A stretch of 21,524 nucleotides of DNA from Actinomycetota bacterium (GCA_023379725.1 JAMCPC010000108.1:9856-31379); one strand, 5' to 3'; positions 7,355-15,623 are shown, numbered from the stretch's first letter. The notes: generated by a model from the sequence alone, not told the origin. Numbers and translations are program-made.

Positions 7355-8932
7355 CTACTCCCATTCTATCGTACCAGGTGGTTTTGAAGTAACGTCCAGC
7401 ACCACTCTGTTCACCCCAGCCACCTCGCCAATCAACCTCGCAGATACCCTTTCCACAAGGTCGTATGGTAGCCTGGCCCAATCTGCCGTCATCGCATCAT
7501 CAGAGGTAACTGCTCTTATGACGATAGGATAGGCATAGGTACGCTGGTCGCCCATAACGCCGACAGTACGTACCGCCGGCAGTACAGCAAAACTCTGCCA
7601 TAGATCCCTATAGAGGCCGGCCTTCCTGATCTCTTGATCCAGTACCGCATCGGCTGCACGTAATATCTCTATACGATCCCTAGTTACCTCACCTATTACT
7701 CTGACGGCCAGCCCTGGCCCTGGAAACGGTTGCCGCCACAGTATCTCGTCGGGTAGTCCCAACTCTGCACCTATCGCTCTCACCTCGTCCTTGAAGAGCA
7801 TCCTAAGCGGTTCCACCAGCTCAAACAACATGCTTTCAGGTAGACCACCTACATTGTGGTGCGACTTGATGACCGATGCACCTCCACCGTTGATACCTCC
7901 TGATTCAATCACATCCGGATAGAGCGTGCCCTGCACCAGAAATCGAGGTTTCCCGACCGAATCAGCCACTTCTTCAAATATCCTTATGAATGTCTCACCG
8001 ATGACCTTTCGCTTTTCCTCGGGGTCGGTCAATCCCGCCAGTTTGTCGTAAAATATATCTGCTGCATCGTAGCGGACGAAGTTCATTCCCAGCTTGCCGG
8101 AGAACAACTGCTCCACCTGGTCACCCTCGTTCATCCTGAGTAACCCAGTATCGACAAACACACATACCAGCCTCTCTCCCACGGCTCTGCCGACCAGAGC
8201 GGCAGCTACCGCCGAATCCACCCCTCCCGACAACGCACATAAAACCCTCTCCTCCCCGGTCTGCACAAGAACATCCTCTGCTGACTGCTCGATAATGTTT
8301 GTATGGGTCCAGGTAGGCGATGCACCACAGACGTCAAAGATGAACGCCTCTATGAGAGCGCTGCCTCCCATGGTATGGGACACCTCCGGGTGAAACTGCA
8401 CACCATAAATACCTCTCTCCACATCCTCGAACGCTGCAACTGCTCCGTTCGTACTCCAGGCACACTGGGTAGACTTGGGTGGCGTGTCGACAATGGCATC
8501 AGAATGACTCATCCATACATCCGGAGGAGAATATCCCGCTTCGGTGATCATCGAAGCTGTCAACCTACCTCCAGTACCCGATATGTCCAGCAATGTGCGT
8601 CCGTACTCACCTCTGGAGGTACGCTCCACCCTGCCACCGAGATCTCTTGCGATCAACTGCGCACCGTAGCATATACCCAAAATAGGTATGCCCAGATCGT
8701 ATATGCCTTCATCCATGCCAGGAGCCCAATCGGCATAGACAGACTGAGGGCCTCCCGAAAGAATTATCCCCTTCGGTTTTTTCTCTAGTACCTCATGAGC
8801 AGATATAGTGTGAGGAACGATCTCCGAAAAGACTCTTGCTTCACGTACACGTCGTGCTATGAGTTGCGCGTACTGTGCCCCAAAATCTATTACAAGTATA
8901 TTTGAACCGCCTGCCTGAAATGGACCGATCAA
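7355..8932 (-). CDS. guaA: GMP synthase (glutamine-hydrolysing)
   Basis: GuaA aminates XMP to GMP using glutamine and ATP in the cytoplasm. The 525 residues are the normal length. The N-terminal class I glutaminase has the triad Cys88 (GICYGAQ), His181 and Glu183 (FHPEVSHT). The ATP pyrophosphatase domain has the PP-loop SGGVDS (235-240). The C-terminal dimerisation domain contains IESGGINGGGASVIKSHHN-type active-site sequence and ends in the canonical KPPGTIEWE. The start is TTG 8932: it overlaps the guaB3 stop (TTGA), there is no ATG nearby before the conserved ILVIDFGAQY, and a G-rich stretch lies just upstream. It is therefore probably translated by coupling to guaB3. Confidence 0.96.
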   Translation of the reverse strand: MIGPFQAGGSNILVIDFGAQYAQLIARRVREARVFSEIVPHTISAHEVLEKKPKGIILSGGPQSVYADWAPGMDEGIYDLGIPILGICYGAQLIARDLGGRVERTSRGEYGRTLLDISGTGGRLTASMITEAGYSPPDVWMSHSDAIVDTPPKSTQCAWSTNGAVAAFEDVERGIYGVQFHPEVSHTMGGSALIEAFIFDVCGASPTWTHTNIIEQSAEDVLVQTGEERVLCALSGGVDSAVAAALVGRAVGERLVCVFVDTGLLRMNEGDQVEQLFSGKLGMNFVRYDAADIFYDKLAGLTDPEEKRKVIGETFIRIFEEVADSVGKPRFLVQGTLYPDVIESGGINGGGASVIKSHHNVGGLPESMLFELVEPLRMLFKDEVRAIGAELGLPDEILWRQPFPGPGLAVRVIGEVTRDRIEILRAADAVLDQEIRKAGLYRDLWQSFAVLPAVRTVGVMGDQRTYAYPIVIRAVTSDDAMTADWARLPYDLVERVSARLIGEVAGVNRVVLDVTSKPPGTIEWE

Positions 8933-10092
8933 TTCCCCATTCCCACATGCTGAGCTATCTGCATTGCCTTACCCTCAGTCTGTAGGGCTGGAGCAACCAT
9001 GACCTCTGCCTTTTGAAACTCCTTCACCGTTGCATATCCGCATGTAGCCATAGACGTCCTCAGAGCTCCAAAGAGATTCATCCTCCCATCATTCTCATGA
9101 GCAGGGCCTAGAAGTATCTGTTCAAGAGTACCTTTTACTCCGGTCCTTACCCTTGTCCCTCTCGGCAGTGTCGGGTGAAAGGTAGCCATACCCCAATGAA
9201 AACCAGGACAAGGTGCCTCTACTGCGGAGGTAAGGGGGGAGCCAAGCATGACAGCATCGGCACCGCAAGCTATAGCCTTAGCTATATCACCGCCCTTTGA
9301 CATACCGCCGTCAGCGATGACATGTACATACACTCCCGTCTCATCCAGATGGCGCATTCTGGCTCCGGCTACATCCGCTATGGCAGTTGCCTGGGGGACA
9401 CCTATGCCCAAAACTGCCCTGCTGGTACAGGCATTACCAGGACCTACTCCGACCAACACCCCAACTGCCCCTGTACGCATAAGATGCAACGCAGCTTGAT
9501 ACGATGCACATCCACCGACTATTACAGGTATCTCCAGTTCACGAATGAATCGCTTCAAGTTTAGCGGCTCCGCATTGTGCGATACGTGTTCAGCCGATAC
9601 TACGGTTCCCTGTATAACAAGCAAGTCCAGCTCACCAGCGAGTATGTATGGAGAGAACTCCTCTGTCCGCTGCGGAGTCACAGAGGCACATGACCACACA
9701 CCACCCGACTTTATCTCGCGTATACGCTCTGTAATCAGATCCAGCTTGACCGGCTCAGAGTACATCTCCTGCATGCGTGCAGTAGCCTTGTCGTCAGGCA
9801 GGGTAGATATCTCTTCGAATAACGGCAGGGGATCCTCGTAGCGAGTCCATAATCCCTCAAGATTGAGAACTCCCAGACCTCCCAGCCTGCCTATCTCGAT
9901 AGCCGTCTTGGGACTGATAACACCATCCATGCCAGCTCCCATCATCGGTAGGCTGCAGTTGAAGGCATCGATCTCCCAGGATATGTCTACATCTTCCGGA
10001 TCGCGGGTTCGTCTTGTAGGCACAATAGCTATATCATCGAATCCGTACGCCCTGCGACCAGACTTATAAATCCCTATCTCTACCTCAGCCAT
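8929..10092 (-). CDS. guaB3: GuaB3-family IMP dehydrogenase-related protein
   Basis: This is an IMPDH/GMPR-fold TIM barrel of 387 residues without CBS domains. The N-terminus with RRAYGFDDIAIVPTRRTRDP is the hallmark of the actinobacterial GuaB3 group rather than true GuaB. The catalytic loop GVGPGNACTSR places the nucleophile at Cys222 (GPGSICTTR in GuaB), followed by IADGGMSKGGDIAKAIACGADAVMLG. A cyanobacterial GuaB3 has been reported to act as GMP reductase, so IMP dehydrogenase activity should not be assumed. An AGGAGG sequence lies upstream of the ATG at 10092. It is followed directly by guaA with a 4-base overlap, so the two form an operon; the canonical guaB usually next to it is not in the window. 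Confidence 0.93.
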   Translation of the reverse strand: MAEVEIGIYKSGRRAYGFDDIAIVPTRRTRDPEDVDISWEIDAFNCSLPMMGAGMDGVISPKTAIEIGRLGGLGVLNLEGLWTRYEDPLPLFEEISTLPDDKATARMQEMYSEPVKLDLITERIREIKSGGVWSCASVTPQRTEEFSPYILAGELDLLVIQGTVVSAEHVSHNAEPLNLKRFIRELEIPVIVGGCASYQAALHLMRTGAVGVLVGVGPGNACTSRAVLGIGVPQATAIADVAGARMRHLDETGVYVHVIADGGMSKGGDIAKAIACGADAVMLGSPLTSAVEAPCPGFHWGMATFHPTLPRGTRVRTGVKGTLEQILLGPAHENDGRMNLFGALRTSMATCGYATVKEFQKAEVMVAPALQTEGKAMQIAQHVGMGN

Positions 10093-10401
10093 AATATCCT
10101 CCTAACCGTGAGCCTTCCCCGCATGCCTGCGAAGGCATGGAGTCGTTTGTTTATTGGCATCTTCCCCATGGCTAAGGCCAGGGGCTTGCGCTTGTTGTTT
10201 CGTCATATACTTATGATAGCGCGTTCAGCTGTCTCCAAGTAACTATCATCGAATAGCCTGAATAGTCACCCAACTGCCTTGGCAAAGCGGCATGCTTGGT
10301 GAAACAGCATGCTTGGCAAAGCGGCATGTTCCCGATAAATAGCAAAAATAGTCCTGCCCAACGTGACACTACGTAGGTTTCAACCGTAAACGGTTTGCGA
10401 A
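10093..10401. other. 309-bp gap upstream of guaB3: leader hairpin and 17-bp array
   Basis: No supported gene lies here. Near guaB3 there is a perfect 7-bp stem with a 4-nt loop (CATGCCT/AGGCATG, 10122-10139) in what would be the guaB3 leader; it lacks a U-tract, so it is not an obvious terminator. A 17-bp array is at 10277-10327. A 74-codon minus-strand frame (10211-10435) has no family features and overlaps the Nudix gene end. I see no strong promoter. Confidence 0.6.
10277..10327. repeat. 17-bp tandem repeat, 3 units
   Basis: Units at 10277-10293, 10294-10310 and 10311-10327 have the form SCTTGGYRAARCRGCAT. Units 1 and 3 differ at one base, and unit 2 at four or five. The array is in non-coding DNA between the Nudix gene and guaB3. 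Confidence 0.85.
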
Positions 10402-11247
10402 TCAGCGTCTCTCCATGTCGTTTCGAGAGAGACACCAGTCACCAAGAATAGTAAGAAGCTGCATAACGATCCTGGCTGTAGCTCCCCACACGACCTCACC
10501 TGCAACATAAAAGAAGTATACGCTTATGCCCGGATCATCCTCTTTCAGCTTCCAGAGCTCCTCATGGAAAACCCCATCATCTAAGAGTGCACCAAGACCT
10601 ATATCAAATAGCCGCGCCACCTCAGCACTGTTCGCCGCTACCTCAGGTCTGGCAGGAAGAGCAGCGACCACCGGAGCAATGGCAGAGCCAGAAGAATAGG
10701 TATGCAATGTGGGTAGTACTCCTATAATCTCCACTTCGTCTGTGCATAAGCCTATCTCCTCTCTGGCTTCACGAAGAGCTGCCTGCACGGTATCCTCTCC
10801 CCTCTCGATCCCCCCGCCAGGAAAACATACCTCACCAGCATGGTGGCGAAGCTCGGTAGATCTTCTGGTAAGGATAGTGCGGACTTCTCCATCCTCTTCG
10901 TAGAGAGCCAATAGCACAGCACTGGTAGGCGCGCGGTCGGCACGTTCAGTGCGGTCGGCACGGTCGGCACGGTCGGCACGGTCGGCTGAAGGAGTACCGG
11001 ATGATTCATTGTGCATATCGTAGGAGCCGCGAGCACCGTTGACACACTCATCAGATAAATGACCAACTGACTCATTGTATGAATCATGAACAGCCATACC
11101 AGCATCATAGTGACCATGAGAATAGCGGCTCAGTGATTCCCTTATATCGCTGATAGTCGCCGCTCGCAATGCCTGCCGTACCTCCGGCATGTCCCAAGGA
11201 GGACCTACCCCAGGTGATACGAATAGTGGACGAGGAGGATCATCCAC
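10402..11247 (-). CDS. Nudix hydrolase, CoA pyrophosphatase-like
   Basis: The protein (281 residues) has a complete Nudix box at 145-167, ending REAREEIGL, which binds the metal and hydrolyses nucleoside-diphosphate-X substrates. The preceding RSTELRHHAGEVCFPGGG resembles the LRxHxGxVxFPGG signature of CoA pyrophosphatases (NudL/YeaB type), so CoA or acyl-CoA derivatives are likely substrates; this is inference. Residues 1 to about 105 are an extra N-terminal region with low complexity, containing an Ala-Asp-Arg triplet repeat (88-105) from a 9-bp DNA array. GTG 11247 is the most upstream start, since an in-frame stop lies three codons before it. Its Shine-Dalgarno is poor, so a start further in (Met20 or Met51) is possible. 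Confidence 0.85.
   Translation of the reverse strand: MDDPPRPLFVSPGVGPPWDMPEVRQALRAATISDIRESLSRYSHGHYDAGMAVHDSYNESVGHLSDECVNGARGSYDMHNESSGTPSADRADRADRADRTERADRAPTSAVLLALYEEDGEVRTILTRRSTELRHHAGEVCFPGGGIERGEDTVQAALREAREEIGLCTDEVEIIGVLPTLHTYSSGSAIAPVVAALPARPEVAANSAEVARLFDIGLGALLDDGVFHEELWKLKEDDPGISVYFFYVAGEVVWGATARIVMQLLTILGDWCLSRNDMERR
10934..10987. repeat. 9-bp tandem repeat, 6 units, in the Nudix gene
   Basis: Six 9-bp units of CGGTCGGCA, one of them diverged (CGTTCAGTG), lie in frame. On the minus strand they encode Ala-Asp-Arg triplets and one Thr-Glu-Arg. They lie in the charged linker just before the Nudix fold. Confidence 0.95.
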
Positions 11248-11316
11248 GGCAGGTTACCGGCTTCTGCACATCTTTCTCCAGCAGCACGCACGAATAGAAT
11301 GCGAGGTGGATCATCC
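11219..11316. repeat. Imperfect 27-bp direct repeat around the Nudix gene start
   Basis: Segments 11219-11245 and 11290-11316 match at 22 of 27 positions (ACGAATAG, CGAGG and GGATCATCC blocks). The first encodes residues 2-10 of the Nudix protein and the second lies upstream in another frame. This suggests a local duplication of the 5' end of the gene. Confidence 0.6.
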
Positions 11317-11353
11317 TACTCGGATATCCGCCCCACATCATATTACACTATGG

Positions 11354-11579
11354 CTAGTGGTCTGTCTCGTAAATAACCATGGGTTCCCGCCAGCCAGATT
11401 ACGCCCCTGGCGGCGTTCTCATCCTCAACGTAGTGGAGTGCCTGCCCGACGACGACAACGCAGTCATGCGAAATCCGGGGGGCGGTGCGCAACAGTCCGG
11501 TGGACTGTTGCGAGAAAGACCGGCGAAGCACGTCAGCTTTATGCCTATCCGCTGAGCCTCTTACGGGACAGACCACTGG
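11354..11579. mobile_element. MITE-like inverted-repeat element, copy A (226 bp)
   Basis: The ends are inverted repeats of 19 bp with 17 matches: CTAGTGGTCTGTCTCGTAA on the left and the complement of CCAGTGGTCTGTCCCGTAA on the right. Positions 11371-11433 match 17458-17520 of copy B in inverted orientation with one difference in 63. Inside is a perfect 11-bp inverted repeat with a 3-nt loop (CGCAACAGTCC at 11488-11498 with GGACTGTTGCG at 11502-11512). No transposase is encoded, so it would need one in trans. It occupies most of the 388-bp gap between groEL and the Nudix gene; the remaining flanks hold no gene I can support. Confidence 0.8.
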
Positions 11580-11635
11580 ATAGCTACAGCCGACGCTACT
11601 TCCGAATGTGTGCGGGGAACGTGATTGCGATTCGT

Positions 11636-13246
11636 TCACGCAACTCCTGGAACAGGAGCGGCATCTTTGGACTCGGGCTTATCCGCTACCAGCACCTCTG
11701 TAGTCAGCAGCAGACTAGCCACCGAAGCTGCATTTTGCAGGGCAGAACGAGTAACCTTTGCCGGGTCTATGATCCCGGATTTCATAAGGTCATCTATCAC
11801 GCCTGTAGCCGCATTCAGACCCATGGTCCCGGATTCGTCACTCACTCGCTGAGCCATTACCGCACCTTCAAGTCCTGCATTGGCCGCTATCCATTGAAGT
11901 GGCTTCGACAGGCTGTCTGCAACGATAGAAGCACCGGTGGACTCATCGCCATCAAGGTCCGAAATGACCTCACGCACGCTCGCAACAGCACGCACCAGGG
12001 CAGTACCACCTCCGGCCACTACGCCTTCCTCTATAGCAGCACGGGTAGCAGATAGTGCATCCTCAATACGATGCTTTTTCTCCTTAAGCTCCACTTCGGT
12101 AGCTGCTCCTACCCTCACAACGGCTACACCGCCAGATAGCTTGGCAAGACGCTCCTGCAACTTCTCCCTGTCCCAATCGGAATCCGTCTCCTCTATCTCT
12201 CTCTTTATCTGAGCTATGCGGCCTTTTATGTCATCATCGCTTCCAGCACCATCCACTATCGTAGTGTCATCCTTGGTGACGACCACTCGCCTAGCCTTAC
12301 CGAGGAGGTCGAGGGTAACCCCATCAAGCCTGAGCCCTATCTCCTCTGAGATCACCTGGCCACCGGTGAGTATGGCAATATCCTGAAGCATCGCCTTACG
12401 GCGTTCTCCAAACCCAGGAGCCTTTACCGCCACAGAAGTGAATATACCCCTCACTCTGTTCACCACCAGGGTAGCCAGTGATTCACCCTCTACGTCCTCT
12501 GCTATGATGAGCAACGGCTTGCCGGACTGCATTACCTTCTCCAGTACAGGGAGGAGATCGTGCATGGAACTTATCTTTGAGTTTACTATCAGTACATACG
12601 CATCCTCCAGCACCGACTCCTGACGCTCAGCATCGGTAACAAAATGAGGTGACAGGTATCCTTTATCAAACTGCATTCCCTCGGTAAAGTCAAGCTCCAT
12701 TCCAAAGGTATTGGATTCCTCTATAGTCACCGTACCGTCCTTGCCGACTCTATCTATAGCATCTGCAAGTACTTCCCCGATAGCCTGGTCGGCAGCTGAA
12801 ATAGAGGCAACCTGAGCTATTTCATCCTTTGAAGATATCTCCTTGGCCTGCTTGCTGATCGATTCGACTACCGCAGCAACGGCCTTGTCTATTCCCCGTT
12901 TGAGCGCAATCGGATTGGCACCTGCCGTCACATTGCGCAATCCCTCATGAATGAGCGCCTGTGCAAGTACTGTAGCTGTGGTGGTTCCGTCACCTGCAAC
13001 ATCGTTTGTCTTGATAGCCACCTCCTTTACAAGCTGCGCTCCCATATTCTCAAAGGGGTCTTCCAGCTCGACCTCCCTTGCTATCGTCACGCCGTCATTG
13101 GTAATAGTGGGTGCTCCCCACTTTTTATCTATGACGACATTGCGGCCTTTGGGGCCAAGGGTGACCCTGACGACATTGGCCAGCTTGTCCACCCCAGCTT
13201 CCAGTCCTCTTCTGGCCTGTGCATCGTAATTTAGTATTTTTGGCAT
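11636..13246 (-). CDS. groL: GroEL (Hsp60) chaperonin
   Basis: GroEL forms the ATP-driven double-ring folding chamber that works with GroES. The 536 residues have the family hallmarks: NVVIDKKWGAPTITNDGVTIA, GDGTTTATVLAQALI (ATP site), the apical domain, IVAGGGTALVR-like equatorial sequence (GVVAGGGTALV), and GVIDDLMKSGIIDPAKVTRSALQNAAS. The C-terminus ends DAAPVPGVA instead of the flexible GGM repeats of many GroELs or the His-rich tail of some actinobacterial paralogues. It is preceded by groES with a 51-bp gap and GAGAGG upstream of the ATG. Expression should follow the promoter and CIRCE operator before groES. An inverted-repeat element lies 56 bp beyond the stop. Confidence 0.97.
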   Translation of the reverse strand: MPKILNYDAQARRGLEAGVDKLANVVRVTLGPKGRNVVIDKKWGAPTITNDGVTIAREVELEDPFENMGAQLVKEVAIKTNDVAGDGTTTATVLAQALIHEGLRNVTAGANPIALKRGIDKAVAAVVESISKQAKEISSKDEIAQVASISAADQAIGEVLADAIDRVGKDGTVTIEESNTFGMELDFTEGMQFDKGYLSPHFVTDAERQESVLEDAYVLIVNSKISSMHDLLPVLEKVMQSGKPLLIIAEDVEGESLATLVVNRVRGIFTSVAVKAPGFGERRKAMLQDIAILTGGQVISEEIGLRLDGVTLDLLGKARRVVVTKDDTTIVDGAGSDDDIKGRIAQIKREIEETDSDWDREKLQERLAKLSGGVAVVRVGAATEVELKEKKHRIEDALSATRAAIEEGVVAGGGTALVRAVASVREVISDLDGDESTGASIVADSLSKPLQWIAANAGLEGAVMAQRVSDESGTMGLNAATGVIDDLMKSGIIDPAKVTRSALQNAASVASLLLTTEVLVADKPESKDAAPVPGVA

Positions 13247-13297
13247 TGTTCAATATCCTCTCATTGACTGCTTTGAGCTGCTATACCTGTAGCCAGG

Positions 13298-13591
13298 CTA
13301 CTTTGTGACAATCGCCAATACGTCACGGCTGGACAGAATCAGAAGATCCTCTCCATCGACTGTAATCTCCGTACCACCATACTTGGAGTACACTACTGTA
13401 TCTCCAACCGATACACCCAATGGTATTATCTCACCGCTCTGCTCTGACCGGCGCCCCGGACCTGCAGCTATTACCTCGCCCTGCTGTGGCTTTTCCTTGG
13501 CGGTATCCGGTATTACCAGACCAGATGCTGTGGTCTCCTCTGACTCTCCTGGACGAACAACGATCCTGTCGTCGAGTGGTTGAAGTTTCAT
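13298..13591 (-). CDS. groES: GroES (Hsp10) co-chaperonin
   Basis: GroES is the heptameric lid of the GroEL chamber. The 97 residues match the usual length, with the opening KLQPLDDRIVV, the mobile-loop region EETTASGLVIPDTAKEKPQQG, GDTVVYSKYGGTEI and ILSSRDVLAIV at the end. The start ATG 13591 has AGGAGG 10 nt upstream. It is the first gene after a strong sigma-70-like promoter with a perfect CIRCE, so it and groEL should be repressed by HrcA and induced by heat or protein misfolding. Confidence 0.97.
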   Translation of the reverse strand: MKLQPLDDRIVVRPGESEETTASGLVIPDTAKEKPQQGEVIAAGPGRRSEQSGEIIPLGVSVGDTVVYSKYGGTEITVDGEDLLILSSRDVLAIVTK

Positions 13592-13617
13592 ATCTGTTTA
13601 GCCTCCTGTATGCTAAT

Positions 13618-13643
13618 TATCTTTACCTTTTATCTTTACCTTT
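13618..13643. repeat. 13-bp perfect tandem repeat in the groES leader
   Basis: TATCTTTACCTTT is present twice in a row, at 13618-13630 and 13631-13643. On the transcribed strand it gives an A/G-rich stretch just upstream of the groES ribosome-binding site. Confidence 0.9.
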
Positions 13644-13738
13644 TCCAATACTGCGTTTTCTCGCCCGTAAGGGCTGTGCTCAAGGTAAGGAATATTCCAA
13701 TCAATCAGTATACACATATCCTGCGTACGACTGTTACG

Positions 13739-13767
13739 ATTAGCACTCTTACCTATCGAGTGCTAAT
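13739..13767 (-). promoter_or_regulatory. CIRCE operator (HrcA-binding site) of groESL
   Basis: TTAGCACTC-N9-GAGTGCTAA at 13740-13766 matches the CIRCE consensus perfectly, with one more complementary base pair on each side. It begins at the -10 box of the groES promoter and covers the expected transcription start, the usual place for repression by HrcA. hrcA is not in the window. Confidence 0.97.
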
Positions 13768-13794
13768 TATAGCGCGATCTCACTGCGCAGTCAA
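13766..13794 (-). promoter_or_regulatory. Sigma-70-type promoter of groES-groEL
   Basis: On the minus strand TTGACT (13794-13789) and a perfect TATAAT (13771-13766) are separated by exactly 17 bp. The CIRCE begins at the -10. The start of transcription would be near 13759, giving a leader of about 170 nt before the groES ATG. Confidence 0.93.
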
Positions 13795-13797
13795 TCA

Positions 13798-13962
13798 CAA
13801 AAATTCAATGCTTGATCCAATCTCTTCGGCATCCTTGGCCGCCCCGACTTTTTGCACATAGCCCAGCGTACAATCCAACAGTCGGGAGCTTGGGAGTTTG
13901 CACTCTGACCTCAGTGACATACTCCTCACCATCAGGACGAAACTTGTGAAAAGATCTCGCAA
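13798..13962 (-). pseudogene. Possible frameshifted gene remnant between tsaD and the groES promoter
   Basis: Just after the tsaD stop, one minus-strand frame reads a protein-like stretch (RSFHKFRPDGEEYVTEV, then KLPTVGLYAG) and then becomes unconvincing. From about 13870 another frame continues protein-like (VQKVGAAKDAEEIGSSIEFL) to a TGA just before the -35 box. Neither frame has a start of its own. This could be the decayed end of a lost gene or chance, and I assign no family. The rest of the 371-bp gap is the groES promoter, operator and leader. Confidence 0.25.
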
Positions 13963-15033
13963 TCAAGCCAGTATCGGCATCGGCATTGACGGGTCAATCG
14001 ACATGCTCAGGCTGGACGGCCCTATATGCTCCAGTTGCCAGCTACCGGCTGCCGCAATCATGGCAGCGTTATCAGTACACATTCCTTTTGATGGCAGATA
14101 ACAGGGTATGCCGATAGCATCGCATTGCTCTGTCAATCTCTCTCTCAGATGGCTGTTGGCTGCTACCCCTCCCGCCAGACACACACTCGAGGCACCATGA
14201 ATAGCAACCGCTCTCATCGCTTTTACACAGAGCACGTCTACCATCGCCTTTTGGAATGCCGCGGCAATGTCTTCAGTCCCAATTTCCGGGTGAGCCTGTA
14301 CTGCCCTGACTACAGCCGTTTTCAACCCGCTGAAAGAAAAGTCCAATCCCTTTTCTATCATCGGTCTAGGCAGCTCTATAGAGTCCGGGTCGCCGCCCCG
14401 TGAGGCATTTTCGATGGCCGGGCCACCCGGGTAACTCAAGCCTATGTAACGAGCCACTTTGTCGAAGGCTTCACCAGCAGCATCGTCGACGGTACGTCCA
14501 AGCAACCGGTAATTCCCCGGAGTATCCATAGACATAAGCAGGGTATGTCCTCCCGATACCAGCAGTACCGCTACCGGAAACTTTATATCCGGATGATCGA
14601 GTAACGCCGCAAACAGATGACCTTCCAAGTGGTTCACCCCGACAAATGGAACTCCCCAGGACAGTGAGAGTGCCTTACCCACACTAGCTCCCACAAGCAG
14701 GGCTCCGGCCAGACCCGGCCCGACGGTAGCTGCAACAACATCGGGGACCGCCATATCTGCGGCTATTCTTTTGACTCCACTGGCAGTTGCTCCCTTGACT
14801 CCACTGGCAGTTGCTCCTGCTCTGAGTGCCTGATCTATCACCGGGATTAGCAGCTCAAGATGCGCTCTGCTGGCTATCTCAGGTACAACACCACCATAGA
14901 CAGAGTGAAGATCCACCTGGCTGGAGACGACCGATGAGAGTATCTCCCCGCTTCCCGTGACCACAGCCGCTGCCGTTTCATCACACGATGTCTCTATGCC
15001 GAGCACAATCATCCTACGACCATTTGCTTCCAT
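13963..15033 (-). CDS. tsaD: TsaD, tRNA N6-threonylcarbamoyladenosine transferase
   Basis: TsaD transfers the threonylcarbamoyl group from TC-AMP to A37 of ANN-decoding tRNAs, acting with TsaB and TsaE encoded upstream. It is an ASKHA-fold protein of 356 residues, slightly longer than the usual 335-345. Visible are the phosphate-1 loop LGIETSCDET, GGVVPEIASRAHLE, VGPGLAGALLVG, the metal-binding HxxxH (His135, His139 in VNHLEGH) and GGVAANSHLRE. An in-frame 24-bp duplication gives GATASGVK twice (73-88), in the variable loop before the GPGL strand. The ATG at 15033 lies 3 bp after the rimI stop; an alternative start is Met8, right before the conserved strand. Confidence 0.96.
   Translation of the reverse strand: MEANGRRMIVLGIETSCDETAAAVVTGSGEILSSVVSSQVDLHSVYGGVVPEIASRAHLELLIPVIDQALRAGATASGVKGATASGVKRIAADMAVPDVVAATVGPGLAGALLVGASVGKALSLSWGVPFVGVNHLEGHLFAALLDHPDIKFPVAVLLVSGGHTLLMSMDTPGNYRLLGRTVDDAAGEAFDKVARYIGLSYPGGPAIENASRGGDPDSIELPRPMIEKGLDFSFSGLKTAVVRAVQAHPEIGTEDIAAAFQKAMVDVLCVKAMRAVAIHGASSVCLAGGVAANSHLRERLTEQCDAIGIPCYLPSKGMCTDNAAMIAAAGSWQLEHIGPSSLSMSIDPSMPMPILA
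14771..14818. repeat. 24-bp tandem duplication inside tsaD
   Basis: The segment 14771-14794 is repeated at 14795-14818 with one difference at the last base. It keeps the frame and duplicates the peptide GATASGVK. The near-identity suggests a recent event. Confidence 0.97.
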
Positions 15034-15036
15034 CTA

Positions 15037-15570
15037 TCATTTGCCAGGCAGCCTACTTAACCTGCTCTCAATCAACGCCAATCGGTTAGCGTATTCGGGA
15101 TCTCTTATTGAATTGTCCCACATTATTATGGCATCCTCATGGGTCTCCTCGTAATATCCCCTTCGCACCCCAACAGGAACAAACCCAAACCTTCTGTATA
15201 GAGCCTGAGCAGCTTCGTTCGAAACTCTTACCTCCAAAGTAAGGTTGTTTACTCCACGATCTATCGCTTCCTTGACCATATCCATCAGCAATGCCGTGCC
15301 TATTCCCTGCCTATGATGATTCACATCTACGGTCAAAGTATTAATATGTGCCTCCTCTGAATCTATTACCATAAGCCCTCCGTATCCGACCAGCAAATGA
15401 CCGTGCATTGCAACGATATAGTACCTGCTGTTCGTCTGTAACAACTCGGAGACAAAACTGGCGGCAGGCCATGGCGCGACATAGTTGTCCCTCTCTATCG
15501 CCAGCACGGCACGCAAATGCCTTCTCCGCATTGCAGCTATAGTGAAGTTGGAAGATGCCTTAATTACCAT
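15037..15570 (-). CDS. rimI: RimI-like ribosomal protein/N-terminal acetyltransferase (GNAT)
   Basis: This is a GNAT-fold acetyltransferase of 177 residues in the position of rimI between tsaB and tsaD. The acetyl-CoA pyrophosphate-binding motif A is present as VDVNHHRQGIGTALL. It is followed by LEVRVSNEAAQALYRRFGF, RRGYY and the DAIIMW end that are typical of RimI. RimI acetylates the N-terminal Ala of ribosomal protein S18 in E. coli; in actinobacteria homologues may have a broader range. About 25 residues follow the domain. It starts 53 bp after the tsaB stop. The family is firm; the target is inferred from synteny. Confidence 0.9.
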   Translation of the reverse strand: MVIKASSNFTIAAMRRRHLRAVLAIERDNYVAPWPAASFVSELLQTNSRYYIVAMHGHLLVGYGGLMVIDSEEAHINTLTVDVNHHRQGIGTALLMDMVKEAIDRGVNNLTLEVRVSNEAAQALYRRFGFVPVGVRRGYYEETHEDAIIMWDNSIRDPEYANRLALIESRLSRLPGK

Positions 15571-15623
15571 CTATCTCTCAGCTGCCTGTATGTCTTATAC
15601 TCATGCTCTACCAGTGTATTAGC

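Noticed and set aside
10211..10435. A 74-codon minus-strand frame upstream of guaB3
   Set aside because: It overlaps the Nudix gene end and a 17-bp array and shows no protein-family features.
11488..11512. Strong 11-bp hairpin downstream of groEL as a terminator
   Set aside because: There is no T-run after the stem on either strand, and it belongs to the mobile element; it may still slow polymerase, but I do not call it a terminator.
11189..12055. A 288-codon plus-strand frame across the Nudix start, the mobile element and groEL
   Set aside because: Its right part is the antisense of groEL and its middle is the inverted-repeat element; the composition is not protein-like.
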